Translations under genes and position numbers: made by a program | The notes under the pieces: generated by a model | What the model was told of the DNA's origin: nothing | The model's input: only the letters and a program-made list of their open reading frames with translations | The model's database searches: none | In this document: positions 19,638 to 29,214 of the stretch, one piece after another | How the letters are laid out: the number at the start of each line of letters is the position of its first letter | Position numbering within the stretch: position 1 is the stretch's first letter | NCBI GenBank assembly: GCA_965237405.1 | Contig: OZ250139.1 | Span: 2,666,001 to 2,730,000, forward strand | DNA length: 64,000 nucleotides | Direction: 5' to 3' | Origin: CAUZIB01 sp963663925 | GTDB taxonomy: Bacteria > Acidobacteriota > Vicinamibacteria > Vicinamibacterales > UBA8438

Positions 19638-20101
19638 CGCGCCCGCTCCTTAAGTAGCGCGCGCGTCTCCCGGTCTATCTGACGTCGGCGAATCGACTCA
19701 CGCTTGTCGTAAATCTTCTTTCCCTTGGCCACACTTACCGCAACCTTGACCCGTCCGTTCTTAAAGTACATCCGGACAGGTACCAGCGTGAAACCGCGTT
19801 CGACCATCTTGCCGATAAGCTTCCGAATCTCACGCTTATTGAGCAGCAGCTTACGCTTCCTCAGCGGTTCGTGTGTGGAATATCCCTGGTGACTATACGG
19901 ACTGATGTGTAGGTTGTACAAGAACACTTCTCCGCTCTCCACGCGACCGTAGCTGTCCTTGAGATTCACCTGGCCCTCGCGAATCGCCTTAACCTCGGTT
20001 CCAAGAAGCACGACCCCAGCTTCGTACGTCTCGAAGAGGTCGTAGTCGTGTCGAGCCTTTCGATTATCAGCGATCAGCCGCTCTGCTGGACGTTCAGCCA
20101 T
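19634..20101 (-). CDS. smpB: SsrA-binding protein SmpB
   Basis: 155 residues, standard size. NRKARHDYDLFETYEAGVVL, LLGTEVKAIREGQVNLKDSY and RKLLLNKREIRKLIGKMVER are highly conserved SmpB blocks; the basic C-terminal tail KKIYDKRESIRRRQIDRETR enters the ribosomal decoding centre. It partners tmRNA in trans-translation. It overlaps pdxA upstream by 8 bp and rfbD downstream by 4 bp. I did not recognise an ssrA gene nearby. Confidence 0.97.
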   Translation of the reverse strand: MAERPAERLIADNRKARHDYDLFETYEAGVVLLGTEVKAIREGQVNLKDSYGRVESGEVFLYNLHISPYSHQGYSTHEPLRKRKLLLNKREIRKLIGKMVERGFTLVPVRMYFKNGRVKVAVSVAKGKKIYDKRESIRRRQIDRETRALLKERAR

Positions 20102-20993
20102 GGTTCATTGCGGTTCGATTTTCAGCCAGCCGTGCGGCAAGGCAGGTCGCCTCGATCAGGCTTTCCGGGTTGGCGATTCCCTTCCCCGCAATATCGTAAG
20201 CGGTCCCATGATCGACGGATGTCCGAACGATCGGCAAGCCAAGCGTGACGTTAACCGCTGATCCGAAGGCGACGAGTTTAATCGGAATTAGGCCTTGGTC
20301 GTGGTAACACGCAACAACGACGTCGAACTCGCCCTTGATCGCTCGTACAAAGAGGGTGTCAGCAGATACCGGACCCACGACGTCAATGCCACGATTGCGA
20401 CACGCGTCGACAACTGTCCGGAAGACCGATAACTCCTCTTTTCCGAGCAGCCCTTGTTCGCCAGCGTGTGGATTCAAGCCAGCAAGCGCGATTCTAGGAT
20501 TCGGAAACCCGAATTGCGGCAGCGCCTCGTGGGTCAACTCAAGCGTCTGGTCCAGCCGGTCAACCGTGAGTGCTCGTGATACGTCGACGAGAGGCACGTG
20601 CGCAGTCGCGAGCACGACTCGAAGTTGTTTAGCATAGAACATCATCGCGACACGGGTTGCCCCGGTAAGGTACGCAAGCAAATCCGTGTGCCCACGCCAT
20701 GACACTCCAGCTAGGTCCCACGTCGCCTTGTTGATGGGTGCGGTCGTAAGCCCATCGAGGCGGCCAGCCATTGCATCCGCAGTCGCCTGTGTGACGGCCT
20801 CGTAGGCCACACGCCCACCTTCGGCCGACCCAACACCAGGAGAGAAATCACGGTGCACCGTCGCATGGCTTGGACCGTAGAGAATCGGCTGGCACACCTC
20901 GAGAACACGCGGGTTAGCGACCGCTTTTGCCGCGATCTCTGGTCCGATTCCTGAGGGGTCACCAACCGTGAGGCCGATACGAGGTCGAGACAT
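20094..20993 (-). CDS. pdxA: 4-hydroxythreonine-4-phosphate dehydrogenase PdxA
   Basis: About 299 residues from ATG 20993, slightly shorter than typical PdxA. GLTVGDPSGIGPEIAAKAV is the N-terminal signature. Metal ligands lie in SWRGHTDLLAYLTG, VACYHDQGLIPIKL and RTSVDHGTAYDIAGKG; IALAGLNPHAGEQGLLGKEE is also conserved. It oxidises 4-phosphohydroxy-L-threonine in the DXP-dependent pyridoxal phosphate pathway. Immediately upstream of smpB. Confidence 0.96.
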   Translation of the reverse strand: MSRPRIGLTVGDPSGIGPEIAAKAVANPRVLEVCQPILYGPSHATVHRDFSPGVGSAEGGRVAYEAVTQATADAMAGRLDGLTTAPINKATWDLAGVSWRGHTDLLAYLTGATRVAMMFYAKQLRVVLATAHVPLVDVSRALTVDRLDQTLELTHEALPQFGFPNPRIALAGLNPHAGEQGLLGKEELSVFRTVVDACRNRGIDVVGPVSADTLFVRAIKGEFDVVVACYHDQGLIPIKLVAFGSAVNVTLGLPIVRTSVDHGTAYDIAGKGIANPESLIEATCLAARLAENRTAMNHG

Positions 20994-21013
20994 GACCAAT
21001 AACCAAAAGCCTG

Positions 21014-21792
21014 TTACGAGCAGCTTCCGCAGGATCCACAGTTGCCACTACAACCGGAGTTCCCGCAATGTTCCCCGGATCGCTCGCAGCTACGCTCGTT
21101 GGCACACCCGGTAAACTGCTCCCCCGCCGCGTTGGGAAGCTCGTAGCACAAGCAACACTTCAGCCGCGCGCATAGTCCGGACAGCCTGGATGGGTTCAGA
21201 CTCAAGTTCTGCTGCTTGGCCACCTTGATCAAGATCGGCTTGAATCCGAGGAGCCACGTTGTGCAACATAGCGTTCGACCACAGGTCCCGTAGCCTCCAA
21301 GCAACTGAGCATCATCTCGGGATCTGATCTGTCGCATTTCGACACGACAACGAAACGCCGCGGCAAACTCGCAAACGAGTTCGCGGAAGTCGATACGTGC
21401 CTCAGCCGTGAAAAAAATATCAACCGGGAATCATCGAACTGTCGCTCGACTCGAACTAACTTCATCGCTAGCCCGCGCTCCCTAATCTTCATCACGCCGA
21501 GGCGGTAGGCTTCACGCTCACGGTACTGCTGCTTCAACCGGTGGTTCGCATCCTGCTTGGTCGCGCGACGGATCACGCGGGGATAAACTGCAGCGGCGGA
21601 TTCATGACGCTGATCAATCCTCGGATTCGAATGCGTCACATGGCCGTAGGCTAATCGCTGACCTCTAGCTACGACCACGTCGCTCCCGTTGACGAGCGGT
21701 GGTTCGAACCCAGCTTCTGGAAGGAGAAACTGGTGAATGCGACCGACGGCATCGAACTTGACGCTTACCAGGGTCCGATCTATCTGCGCCAT
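21014..21792 (-). pseudogene. ricT: RicT/YaaT-like PSP1-domain protein, -1 frame change at a T7 tract
   Basis: The 5' frame (from ATG 21792) reads RTLVSVKFDAVGRIHQFLLP through KLVRVERQFDDSRLIFF and then leaves the family pattern. The other frame continues with the RicT core MRQIRSRDDAQLLGGYGTCG, RTLCCTTWLLGFKPI and SLNPSRLSGLCARLKCCLCY. The switch falls at seven T residues on the coding strand (plus-strand A7 at 21411-21417). Reading one base backwards gives LIFFFTAEARIDFREL, matching the family. The cysteine pairs probably bind Fe-S. The tail is cysteine/glycine rich. Alternatives: sequencing error, a real deletion, or slippage at T_TTT_TTT. Confidence 0.8.
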
Positions 21793-21800
21793 CTCACTCC

Positions 21801-22877
21801 TTACAACTGACATGCGAGACACTCGGCAACAACCCTCGGATTGATGTTGCCCTCGATCGCCTCCAACGCACGGTCAACTGCCAAAGCAGCTGCTACGCCT
21901 CGCCGCCCGCCAAACTCACGAGACAAGCGGTGAAGGTTCTCTGCTTTGTCGAAATTGACTAGACCATTGGGATCCGAACCCGCTGCCAGAAGCTCTATAT
22001 CTCGCAGCAACGACGTCAACGCCTGGAACCGGTGCGTCAACTGCTGGCGCAGGCTCGCGAGCTTTTTTTCCTTCCATTTACCGGATTTCTTATCGTGAGG
22101 AACGAGGTGCTTGACGCTTTCGAGTCGCGCGTGAGCGTCTCGTGCTTGCGCCACGCTCTCAAGTAGGGCGACCGCCGCGTCACAAGCAGTCACAAGCTCG
22201 TCCGATACAATCGCAAGCGCCCGTGCCGCGCTCCCACCGGCGATGGCAGCCGCCGCCCGAGCATGTTGCAAGTCCGATCCGCCGACACGGGCGATGACAT
22301 CGACCACTTCAGCCTCGCTCAACTGACCGAACCGCAGGTGCTGGCAGCGTGAACGTACCGTGGGCATCAGATTGTCTGCACGCACTGTGACAAGCACAAG
22401 GTACGAGGAGGTTGGCGGCTCCTCAAGCGTCTTGAGTAATGCACTCTGAGCCGCGGAAGTAAGACGTTCCGCGTCATCAAACACGATGACCCGGCGTCCA
22501 CCCTCAAACGGACGATACATCACCTGGCCAAGAACCTCCCTTATACGATCAATATCATGGGGAACATCGCGATTCGGTGCGGACTCCATGATGAGCACTC
22601 TGGGTTTCACGATGAGCACATCCGGATGCAACCCACGGACAATTCGTGTGCAGGCTGAACATTGACCACACCCATCGACTGGAAGGGTGTCCCCAGATGA
22701 CGTACTCCGAACCGGTGCCGTACAGTTGAGGGTCTGCGCCAACGCCGTCGCGATCAGGCGCTTGCCTACACCACTCGGTCCCGAAAAGAGCAAACTTTGC
22801 GGCAGCGTACCCCGAGCGACAGCTCGGGCGAGAAGCTGTAACCGGTGACCATGCGCAATCACGTCTCGAAAGGGCAT
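21801..22877 (-). CDS. holB: DNA polymerase III delta-prime subunit
   Basis: 358 residues of the clamp-loader AAA+ family. Walker A-like SLLFSGPSGVGKRLIATAL, zinc-finger cysteines (CGQCSAC and an upstream Cys), Walker B-like VIVFDDAERLTSAAQSALLK, LEEPPTSSYLVLVT and the SRC motif in TVRSRCQHLRF. It would sit in the clamp-loader complex that opens the beta ring. It ends about 9 bp upstream of the ricT-like start, a gene pair conserved in several phyla. Confidence 0.92.
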   Translation of the reverse strand: MPFRDVIAHGHRLQLLARAVARGTLPQSLLFSGPSGVGKRLIATALAQTLNCTAPVRSTSSGDTLPVDGCGQCSACTRIVRGLHPDVLIVKPRVLIMESAPNRDVPHDIDRIREVLGQVMYRPFEGGRRVIVFDDAERLTSAAQSALLKTLEEPPTSSYLVLVTVRADNLMPTVRSRCQHLRFGQLSEAEVVDVIARVGGSDLQHARAAAAIAGGSAARALAIVSDELVTACDAAVALLESVAQARDAHARLESVKHLVPHDKKSGKWKEKKLASLRQQLTHRFQALTSLLRDIELLAAGSDPNGLVNFDKAENLHRLSREFGGRRGVAAALAVDRALEAIEGNINPRVVAECLACQL

Positions 22878-22911
22878 TACTGTCCGAATCGTAGCACGCT
22901 GAGGACGTTGC

Positions 22912-23496
22912 TCAAGTGCAGCGGCGATGGCGAAGCACCCACCCTACGGCTTCGACGAGTGTATCGACGACAGCGTCAGCGGTGAGACCATTCTGCGGGC
23001 GTGTCTCCTGGGAGGCGCCATACCCGGTTCTCACGAGGACCGCGCCCGCGCCAACCGCCCGTGCCAATTGCACATCGCTCCAACGGTCACCGATGACAAC
23101 TGAACGCCGCACATCGAGATCAAGTTCGCCGGTCGCTTGTTCGATAAGACCGGGTTTCGGTTTTTGACACTCACATACCTTCCGATAGGCCGCGACTGGG
23201 GCGTCCGCAAGATGAGGACAGCTATAGTGCCCGTCGAGACGCTCCCCTACCTCGCCCAATAGACGCTGGAGCAGGTCGTAAACATCCGCTACCGTCTGCT
23301 CATCAACCATTCCCCGCGCAACACCAGCTTGATTCGTCACCACGACGACGGCATACCCTGCCCGACGGAGCAGCCGAACACAGTCGATACTCCATGGGTA
23401 TACACGCAAGCGCTCGATCCGGTCGACGTACCCAACGTCCTCAATCAAGGTCCCGTCACGGTCGAGAAACACCGCAGGCTGTGGCATCACAACCAT
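22912..23496 (-). CDS. gmhB: D-glycero-D-manno-heptose-1,7-bisphosphate 7-phosphatase
   Basis: 194 residues of the HAD superfamily (histidinol-phosphatase type). PAVFLDRDGTLIEDVGYVD holds the nucleophile Asp and acid/base Asp. VVVVTNQAGVARGMVDE is motif II, CPHLADAPVAAYRKVCECQK carries the zinc-loop cysteines of GmhB, and VVIGDRWSDVQLARAVGAGA is motif IV. It makes heptose-1-phosphate for ADP-heptose, used in LPS core. It is the first minus-strand gene of the run leading to holB, separated by 34 bp. Confidence 0.93.
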   Translation of the reverse strand: MVVMPQPAVFLDRDGTLIEDVGYVDRIERLRVYPWSIDCVRLLRRAGYAVVVVTNQAGVARGMVDEQTVADVYDLLQRLLGEVGERLDGHYSCPHLADAPVAAYRKVCECQKPKPGLIEQATGELDLDVRRSVVIGDRWSDVQLARAVGAGAVLVRTGYGASQETRPQNGLTADAVVDTLVEAVGWVLRHRRCT

Positions 23497-23728
23497 TGTG
23501 CACTATCCGGTTAATCTGAGGCGGTCGTTGGTGGTCACAATGCCGACGTCCGTTATCGTGCCACCACCACACCGGCAATTGAAACACCCGTATGAGCGTG
23601 CACGACAGGGGGCCACCAGTACCTGACCAGCATCTGGAACGTGTCAACGGAGTACGAGAACGCGTCTGAAAAAAACGGGAATGCCACGACCCCATCCGCT
23701 CCAGAGCGCGGACTGGGCTATGTTGGAA
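23497..23728. other. Intergenic region without recognised gene
   Basis: No start-to-stop frame with protein-like composition was seen here on either strand. It separates gmhB from the small minus-strand frame at 23729-23956 and presumably contains the gmhB promoter. Confidence 0.4.
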
Positions 23729-23956
23729 TCACTTCCCGTTCTCGACCAATCCGTCCGCGTACCTGTTACTGAAGTCCTTTTTGTCGAATGGCACATCATC
23801 CACCAGGTTATGGAGGTCCGTGTTAGACATTCTTGCCGTCACATCTTTGGGTAAATTGTGGCGATTGGTGTAAACCAAAGCGTCGGTATGGGATAGAAGC
23901 TGGTCACACTGATCGCAGAAAGGAAAGACATCGAACTTCTTCTCCCGATGGCCATG
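23729..23956 (-). CDS. Small protein of 75 residues with a CxxC pair, family not recognised
   Basis: An uninterrupted frame from ATG 23956 to TGA 23729. The product begins MAIGRKKFDVFPFCDQCDQL, continues LSHTDALVYTNRHNLPKDVT and ends YADGLVENGK. The composition is protein-like, with an early CxxC that could bind a metal. No convincing Shine-Dalgarno sequence precedes the ATG, and upstream frames contain short protein-like stretches (for example FGFEVENVLPSELFDDQEKS), so it may instead be the C-terminal remnant of a larger decayed gene. Confidence 0.4.
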   Translation of the reverse strand, partial: HGHREKKFDVFPFCDQCDQLLSHTDALVYTNRHNLPKDVTARMSNTDLHNLVDDVPFDKKDFSNRYADGLVENGK

Positions 23957-24284
23957 TCAAAGTAGTTGATACTTGTCAGCATTCAAAACGTCTAGGACGG
24001 GCTGCTGGAAAGCGCACAATCATTCGTACCATAGTAGCTGAGAGAAAGATTTTTCCTGGTCATCGAATAACTCCGACGGGAGAACATTCTCCACCTCGAA
24101 GCCAAAAAGACGCGCGCTATTATTACGTGCACGACCGTGGTCTCACCAGACGAGACTCGGGAGCTGGAAGAAGGTACGGCGACGTAATCTGTAGCTGTAG
24201 GGAGTGAATCGGTGTGTCCGGATGCTGACCGAGGGAACCGAAACGGTAATCCCACATTAGAGTAAAGCAACGAGGAGGTCACGT
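23957..24284. other. Intergenic region with short decayed coding remnants
   Basis: No complete gene. On the minus strand one frame reads FGFEVENVLPSELFDDQEKS then LLWYE before a stop, suggesting a broken gene. At 24271-24277 a GAGGAGG purine run serves as the ribosome binding site of the TTG start at 24285. Confidence 0.35.
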
Positions 24285-25593
24285 TTGATCGTAAGACGAG
24301 CTATTTCGGAAGCCAGACCACTGCTGCCGCTTCTGCGCAGGTTTCCCCGCACCTACGCCCTGGCCAGACGTGTCGCATTTCGACTGTTACAACTAGAAGT
24401 GAGACGTCAAGAACGAGAAGTTAGGCGTCGACTGGCAGAGGTGGACATCAATCGAAGCCTTTGGATTTCGCCGGAAGAACTCGAATTTCGCTGCGTCTTA
24501 CCCCACTATCAGAAGTACGCCGACCGGGGCAAAGGTGCCAGCGGTGACTGGGATCTAGAACGCCAGAGATTCGTTGAGTCGGACGTATATCAGGCCTTTG
24601 AAGCACACTTCCTCCGCGGTATACCCTGGCCGGAGACCCCCTTTTACCAGAGCGCATTGGCTTCAATCATGGCTGGGAACATCAAGTGGGATTGTCGATC
24701 TCAGGATCAGCTGGATACCAGATTTCGACGCTTGGACGCCCTATATAGCGATATCAAAGCCAACGGATATACAGCCCAGGACGACACTGCAAACGCCGAA
24801 GGGAACCCGTTCAACGGTAACGACGAAATCTCCGTACGCATTGCTCATGATGGTGAGCTCTTGCTTGAGCACGGTTGCGATCGTCTTTCCATTGCCAAAC
24901 TATTGTCCGTTCCCCGCGTGCCCGTAAAGGTGACGACAAGGCACACGGAATGGATTCAATTCCGTCGCAAGATTCTTCGCTATGCCGCTGGTCGAGACAA
25001 TAGAGTTTACCAGCCGTTGCTCCATCCGGACCTGCAAGCCATTCCCTCGCGCTATGATCACCAACGTTACGAACTCATCCGGGCCAATCTGCCCTTCACC
25101 AGCGGAACATTGCTGGATATCGGCGCTCATTGGGGCTACTTCTGCCAGCGATTTCCCAGCGATGGGTTTGATTGTACTGCGGTTGAAAGTAGTGGGGAGG
25201 CCGCTTACTTTCTCGAAAAACTGCGTGCTGCCGGTAAGAAGCATTTTACCGTCGTGACCCAATCAATCTTTGACTATCGCGATCGGCAAGAATTTAATGT
25301 TGTCCTGGCTCTCAACATCTTCCATCACTTCCTGAAAACTGAAGCCAGTTGTCGAGAATTGACGGCGCTGTTACGGCGCCTGAAGGTAGGCGTTATGATT
25401 CTCCAGGCGCATCAAAGAGGGTAGCCATGAGATGGTCAGTGCTTTTCGCGACTATGACCAAGACCGCTTCGCCAATTGGGTTGCTACCCAAAGTGGACTC
25501 AATCAGGTGACCAAGTTGGGTGAAACAAAAGATGGCCGATCCATTTATCGCCTGGGGAGCGCGGCTGGATTGGTCGACCGAGCGAAAGAATAA
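24285..25593 (+). pseudogene. SAM-dependent methyltransferase, frameshifted near the 3' end
   Basis: TTG start preceded by GAGGAGG. The first 250 residues form an uncharacterised, Arg-rich N-terminal region; the class I methyltransferase core follows with TLLDIGAHWGYFCQRFPSDG, FDCTAVESSGEAAYFLEKLR and FNVVLALNIFHHFLKTEASC. The frame stops at 25424. The +1 frame from about 25411 continues plausibly with EMVSAFRDYDQDRFANWVAT and TKLGETKDGRSIYRLG to a stop at 25593, so one base appears lost around 25405-25415. The acceptor is unknown; decoration of a glycan is likely from context. Confidence 0.7.
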
Positions 25594-26233
25594 AGACTTG
25601 TGTTCTGTCTAGCCTCGATCATCGACCGCAAGCTTGCTGAACGACAGAGATTTATTTTCCCAGCACGTCGACGGTCGCTCTTCTCATCCTTCTTTGCCCC
25701 ATGACCGTCCGACTCGCCACAGCGCCTGTTACGGGAGTTAGAATGCGGCGACAGCAAAAGGCGATATTAATTGGAGGCGCCAGTAAGAGTGGCAAGACTC
25801 TACTGCGCTTCATATTGGATCGCCACTCCGAGCTTCATTCCTTCTCCGGAATAAATCTATTGAAACACGATCTATTCAGGTACTTCCCAGAGTGGCTCGT
25901 TGGTCAACCTCGGGATATTCGCGTGGCGTGGGTGGACATTTATCGACGGATGTGCTTGACGCGCTTTTATTGTTTCTGTGTACGCGGAATTCACGACATT
26001 ACCCTGACGTGTCCAAAGTGCAGACCGCTATCCAGGAAAGAGCTTCACCAATCTTTGGTGGAAAATCAACCGCAGTTGGATGCGCCGGTTTCATGAGCCT
26101 AAAACGACATGGTGGGAGAAACCTTGGGGAAGACTGGCTGAAAAGCTATGGCTCACAGGTCCCGTTCAAAGCCGTAGACTTTTTCTTCTTCAGCTCACCA
26201 AAGGAACGAAATTACGCGGTTTATGCTTTCCTC

Positions 26234-27470
26234 GGCGCTCTCATGTGGTCATCGCAACATTTGAACCGCTACGTGGTAAGGAAACAGTGGAGGTGTTGGG
26301 ATGGCAGAAACGCGTACTCGCGGTGTGCGGCTGACGCGAGAAGAACGACTGACTGTACGTCGGCTCATCAGTGACGGTCGCAGTTTTGAAGAAGCGGCGG
26401 CGGCCGTCAGGTGTTCGACGAAGACGATGCAGAGGCTGCTGAACACGGTGGGCGGGATGCCACCACGGAAGCCGACGCGTTCGAAGCGGCACCTGTCATT
26501 GGCTGAGCGCGAGGAAGTCTCGAGAGGATTGGGAAGCGGCGCATCGTATCGGGCGATCGCACGACGCCTTGGACGGGCACCGTCCACCATCTGTCGCGAG
26601 GTCAACGGCAATAGCGGCCCCTGCCGGTATCGGGCGTGTCGCGCGGACGAGGCGGCCTACAAGAGAGCGCGACGACCGAAAGCCACGAAATTCCGCCAAT
26701 GTCCTCGGCTCCGCACCCAGGTGGAATCGATGTTGAACGCGCAGTGGTCTCCTCAACAAATCAGTGCGAGACTGACCGTTGACTACCCGGACGATCCCGA
26801 GATGCGCGTGTCCCACGAAACCATCTATCGCTCGCTGTTCGTCCAGGCCAGGGGGGCGTTGCGCAAAGAGCTCACCGCGTGTCTGCGTTCTGGGCGTACC
26901 CGTCGTCGCCCGCATGGGCGCAAAGATCCAGGGGGCTACATCAAAGATATGGTTCTCATCGCGGATCGACCGGCTGAGATTGAAGACCGTGCGGTGCCTG
27001 GTCATTGGGAAGGCGATCTGATGCTGGGTGCCCGGGGCCAGTCGGCGATCGCAACGTTGGTCGAGCGTCAGACTCGCTACGTGATGTTACTGGCCGTCGG
27101 CCGCAATAAGACCAGTCACCATGTGTGCGCGCTCATCGCGAAGAAGATCAGAACGCTGCCGCAGCATCTCGCGGTGTCCCTCACGTGGGACCGCGGCAAG
27201 GAAATGGCTCGGCACCGCCAATTCAGCATTGCGACTGGCGTCCACGTCTACTTCTGTGATCCGTCAAGCCCGTGGCAACGCGGCAGTAACGAAAATACGA
27301 ACGGTCTGCTGCGTCAGTACTTCCCACGAGGAAGCGACTTGTCAGTCCATAGCCAGCGGCACCTGAACCGGGTCGCACACGTGCTCAACGACCGGCCTCG
27401 ACAAACTCTCGGCTGGATGAAACCATCTGAAAATTTAGCTAAGTTGTTGCGTTGACCATGTGAGATCGCC
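26234..27470 (+). mobile_element. IS30-family insertion sequence, CTC target duplication
   Basis: About 1237 bp. Imperfect terminal inverted repeats of about 29 bp: the left end ggcgctctcatgtggtcatc mirrors the right end, whose reverse complement starts ggcgatctcacatggtcaac. The trinucleotide CTC precedes (26231-26233) and follows (27471-27473) the element. One transposase fills it. It sits inside the sulfotransferase gene. Confidence 0.88.
26301..27455 (+). CDS. IS30-family transposase
   Basis: 384 residues. N-terminal helix-turn-helix regions (LTREERLTVRRLISDGRSFE, then HLSLAEREEVSRGLGSGAS with YRAIARRLGRAPSTICREV, the IS30 DNA-binding signature). Catalytic DDE triad: Asp in PGHWEGDLMLGA, Asp in LTWDRGKEMA and Glu in SPWQRGSNENTNGLLRQYFP. 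Appears intact, so the element may still be mobile. Confidence 0.95.
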   Translation: MAETRTRGVRLTREERLTVRRLISDGRSFEEAAAAVRCSTKTMQRLLNTVGGMPPRKPTRSKRHLSLAEREEVSRGLGSGASYRAIARRLGRAPSTICREVNGNSGPCRYRACRADEAAYKRARRPKATKFRQCPRLRTQVESMLNAQWSPQQISARLTVDYPDDPEMRVSHETIYRSLFVQARGALRKELTACLRSGRTRRRPHGRKDPGGYIKDMVLIADRPAEIEDRAVPGHWEGDLMLGARGQSAIATLVERQTRYVMLLAVGRNKTSHHVCALIAKKIRTLPQHLAVSLTWDRGKEMARHRQFSIATGVHVYFCDPSSPWQRGSNENTNGLLRQYFPRGSDLSVHSQRHLNRVAHVLNDRPRQTLGWMKPSENLAKLLR

Positions 27471-27776
27471 CTCAAAAGAGTGGACCAGGACTTGATCATG
27501 CTCAAATCAAACAGCATTTCAGAATATTAGATGAGCTCGTAGACGCGAAGAGCGAAGAGGATATTTATGGCATCTACGGTCATTTTTGGTATGAGGTCCT
27601 CAGTGAATTCTCGCGCGCAGCGAATAAGAGATTCTGGGTTAAGGAATCCACTGGGGCTATCTCGTCGAGCCCAATTCTGGAAAAGATGTTTGGCTCTGTC
27701 AAGGTAATCCACATGGTCCGGAATGGGCGAGATGTAGCCTATTTGAGGGCTCGACAAAGTGGGCAACGTTACGCTG

Positions 27777-29214
27777 GGGGATGTCCCGGCCGCTGTTGGA
27801 ATTCGGCGGCGGCTCGGGTGAGATTCTACGCGACCTGCTGCACCTCCGTAGCGTCTCCGAGGCCGAGGCGCTGATCTCGGGCGCGGAGGGCCGCGATCAG
27901 TTGCGGCATATCAGCACGTCCCTTCAGGCGCCGGAACCCCTTGGCCGCTTCGAGGACGCCGGCGGCGACCCAGCGCAGCATCATCTGGCCGCCCCGCCAG
28001 CGCTTCACGTTGCGTTTGACGTGGCGGGTCCTGCTGATGAGGCTCTCGGCGGCGTTGGTCGTGGCCAGCGAGCGCTGGAGACGCGGCGAGAGGCCAAGCG
28101 TCAGCACGGTCACCGTCTCCTCGAGCCCTTCGCGCACACTGGCCGCCGCGCAGGGATGCTCCTGGTCGAGACGGCGGGCGAGGTGTCGCAGCAACCGCGT
28201 CGCGGTCTTGACGTCCTCGCTCTGATAGGCGCGCTTGAGGATCGCCAGTACCCAGGGCCGCTGACGCTCCGGCAGATGGTCGAGGATGTTGCGGGTCTTG
28301 TGGATTTGGCAGCGCTGCACCAGCGCGGCACGCCCGAACACCGCCGTGACCGCCGCCCGTAGCGCCTTCGACCCATCGAGCATCACGAGGATGCTCCGAT
28401 CGGTGCGCAGGCCACGACTCTGGAGGTTGGCGAGCAGGCTCTGACAGACGGTCGCGTTCTCCGTCGAACCTTCCCAGAGCCCGAGGGCGTGCTTTGTGCC
28501 GTCGACGCCGATCCCCAACGCGACGACCACACAGTGCTCGCCGATGTGGACACCGTCGAGCAGGAGACCGACCAGATCCAGCTCGTCGAGGGGCGTCGCC
28601 TGCCACGCGGCCAGCTGCGAGGCGGTCTTGGCGACAAACCGGCGGCTGACGGCGCTCTTACTCACACTGCGGCTGGGGATGTCGGCCGGAAGCGGCTCCA
28701 GACTCCGGGCATAGCCTCGGGTGCTCACGCCGACCAACAGCTGCTCGACGGTGCGCCGCCGCAGTGGATCGGTCTGGGCCATCGTCTGGAAGGTCGGGAG
28801 CGGCACCTCCTGGCGCCCCGAGCGGACCCGGGGGCGGCGGATCGATACCTTCCGCCCCCCGAGGACGACGGTACTGGCCACCGTCCCGGCCCGCGACGCC
28901 GTGCGGTCGGCTTGGTGCGCGTAGCGCGGCCCGCAGATCGCCGTCCGATCCTCCTCGAGCATGGCGTCCAGGACCTGCAATCCCGACCGCACCGCAAGGT
29001 CGAACAGCTCCGCTGCGGTGTCAATCAGCAACTCGACGAGCGGCAGCCGACGCGTGGTCGGAGATTCAACACCGGCGGTCGGACGGACTGTGCGAGACTT
29101 CTTCATGGCGGCTCCTTTGCTGTGAGGCGTGTCGCCTCGGGTTGCCCACCACTCGTGTATCACGAGCAGTGAGGAGCCGCCGCTTCAATTTTCAACAGTC
29201 AGTGGGACATCCCC
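27777..29214 (-). mobile_element. IS256-family (Mutator-type) insertion sequence, copy 1, 8-bp target duplication
   Basis: About 1438 bp. Ends are ggggatgtccc at the left and gggacatcccc at the right, with inner similarity (ctgttg, gcggcggctc). TTACGCTG occurs immediately outside both ends (27769-27776 and 29215-29222). It interrupts the sulfotransferase; removing it restores a continuous frame. A near-identical copy lies at 40152-41590 in the same orientation. Confidence 0.92.
27826..29106 (-). CDS. IS256-family transposase, copy 1
   Basis: About 426 residues from ATG 29106, which follows AAAGGAG by six bases; a longer upstream start is less likely. Mutator-type catalytic features: Asp in GLLLDGVHIGEHCVVVALG, Asp in SILVMLDGSKALRAAVTAV, the CxxH block in VQRCQIHKTRNILDHLPERQ and Glu in SLATTNAAESLISRTR. 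It differs from copy 2 at only two residues that I could find. Intact and probably active. Confidence 0.93.
   Translation of the reverse strand: MKKSRTVRPTAGVESPTTRRLPLVELLIDTAAELFDLAVRSGLQVLDAMLEEDRTAICGPRYAHQADRTASRAGTVASTVVLGGRKVSIRRPRVRSGRQEVPLPTFQTMAQTDPLRRRTVEQLLVGVSTRGYARSLEPLPADIPSRSVSKSAVSRRFVAKTASQLAAWQATPLDELDLVGLLLDGVHIGEHCVVVALGIGVDGTKHALGLWEGSTENATVCQSLLANLQSRGLRTDRSILVMLDGSKALRAAVTAVFGRAALVQRCQIHKTRNILDHLPERQRPWVLAILKRAYQSEDVKTATRLLRHLARRLDQEHPCAAASVREGLEETVTVLTLGLSPRLQRSLATTNAAESLISRTRHVKRNVKRWRGGQMMLRWVAAGVLEAAKGFRRLKGRADMPQLIAALRARDQRLGLGDATEVQQVA

Noticed and set aside
28489..29172. Long plus-strand frame opposite the IS256 transposase
   Set aside because: Shadow of a GC-rich transposase gene; the same frame recurs at the second copy and has no motif or ribosome binding site.
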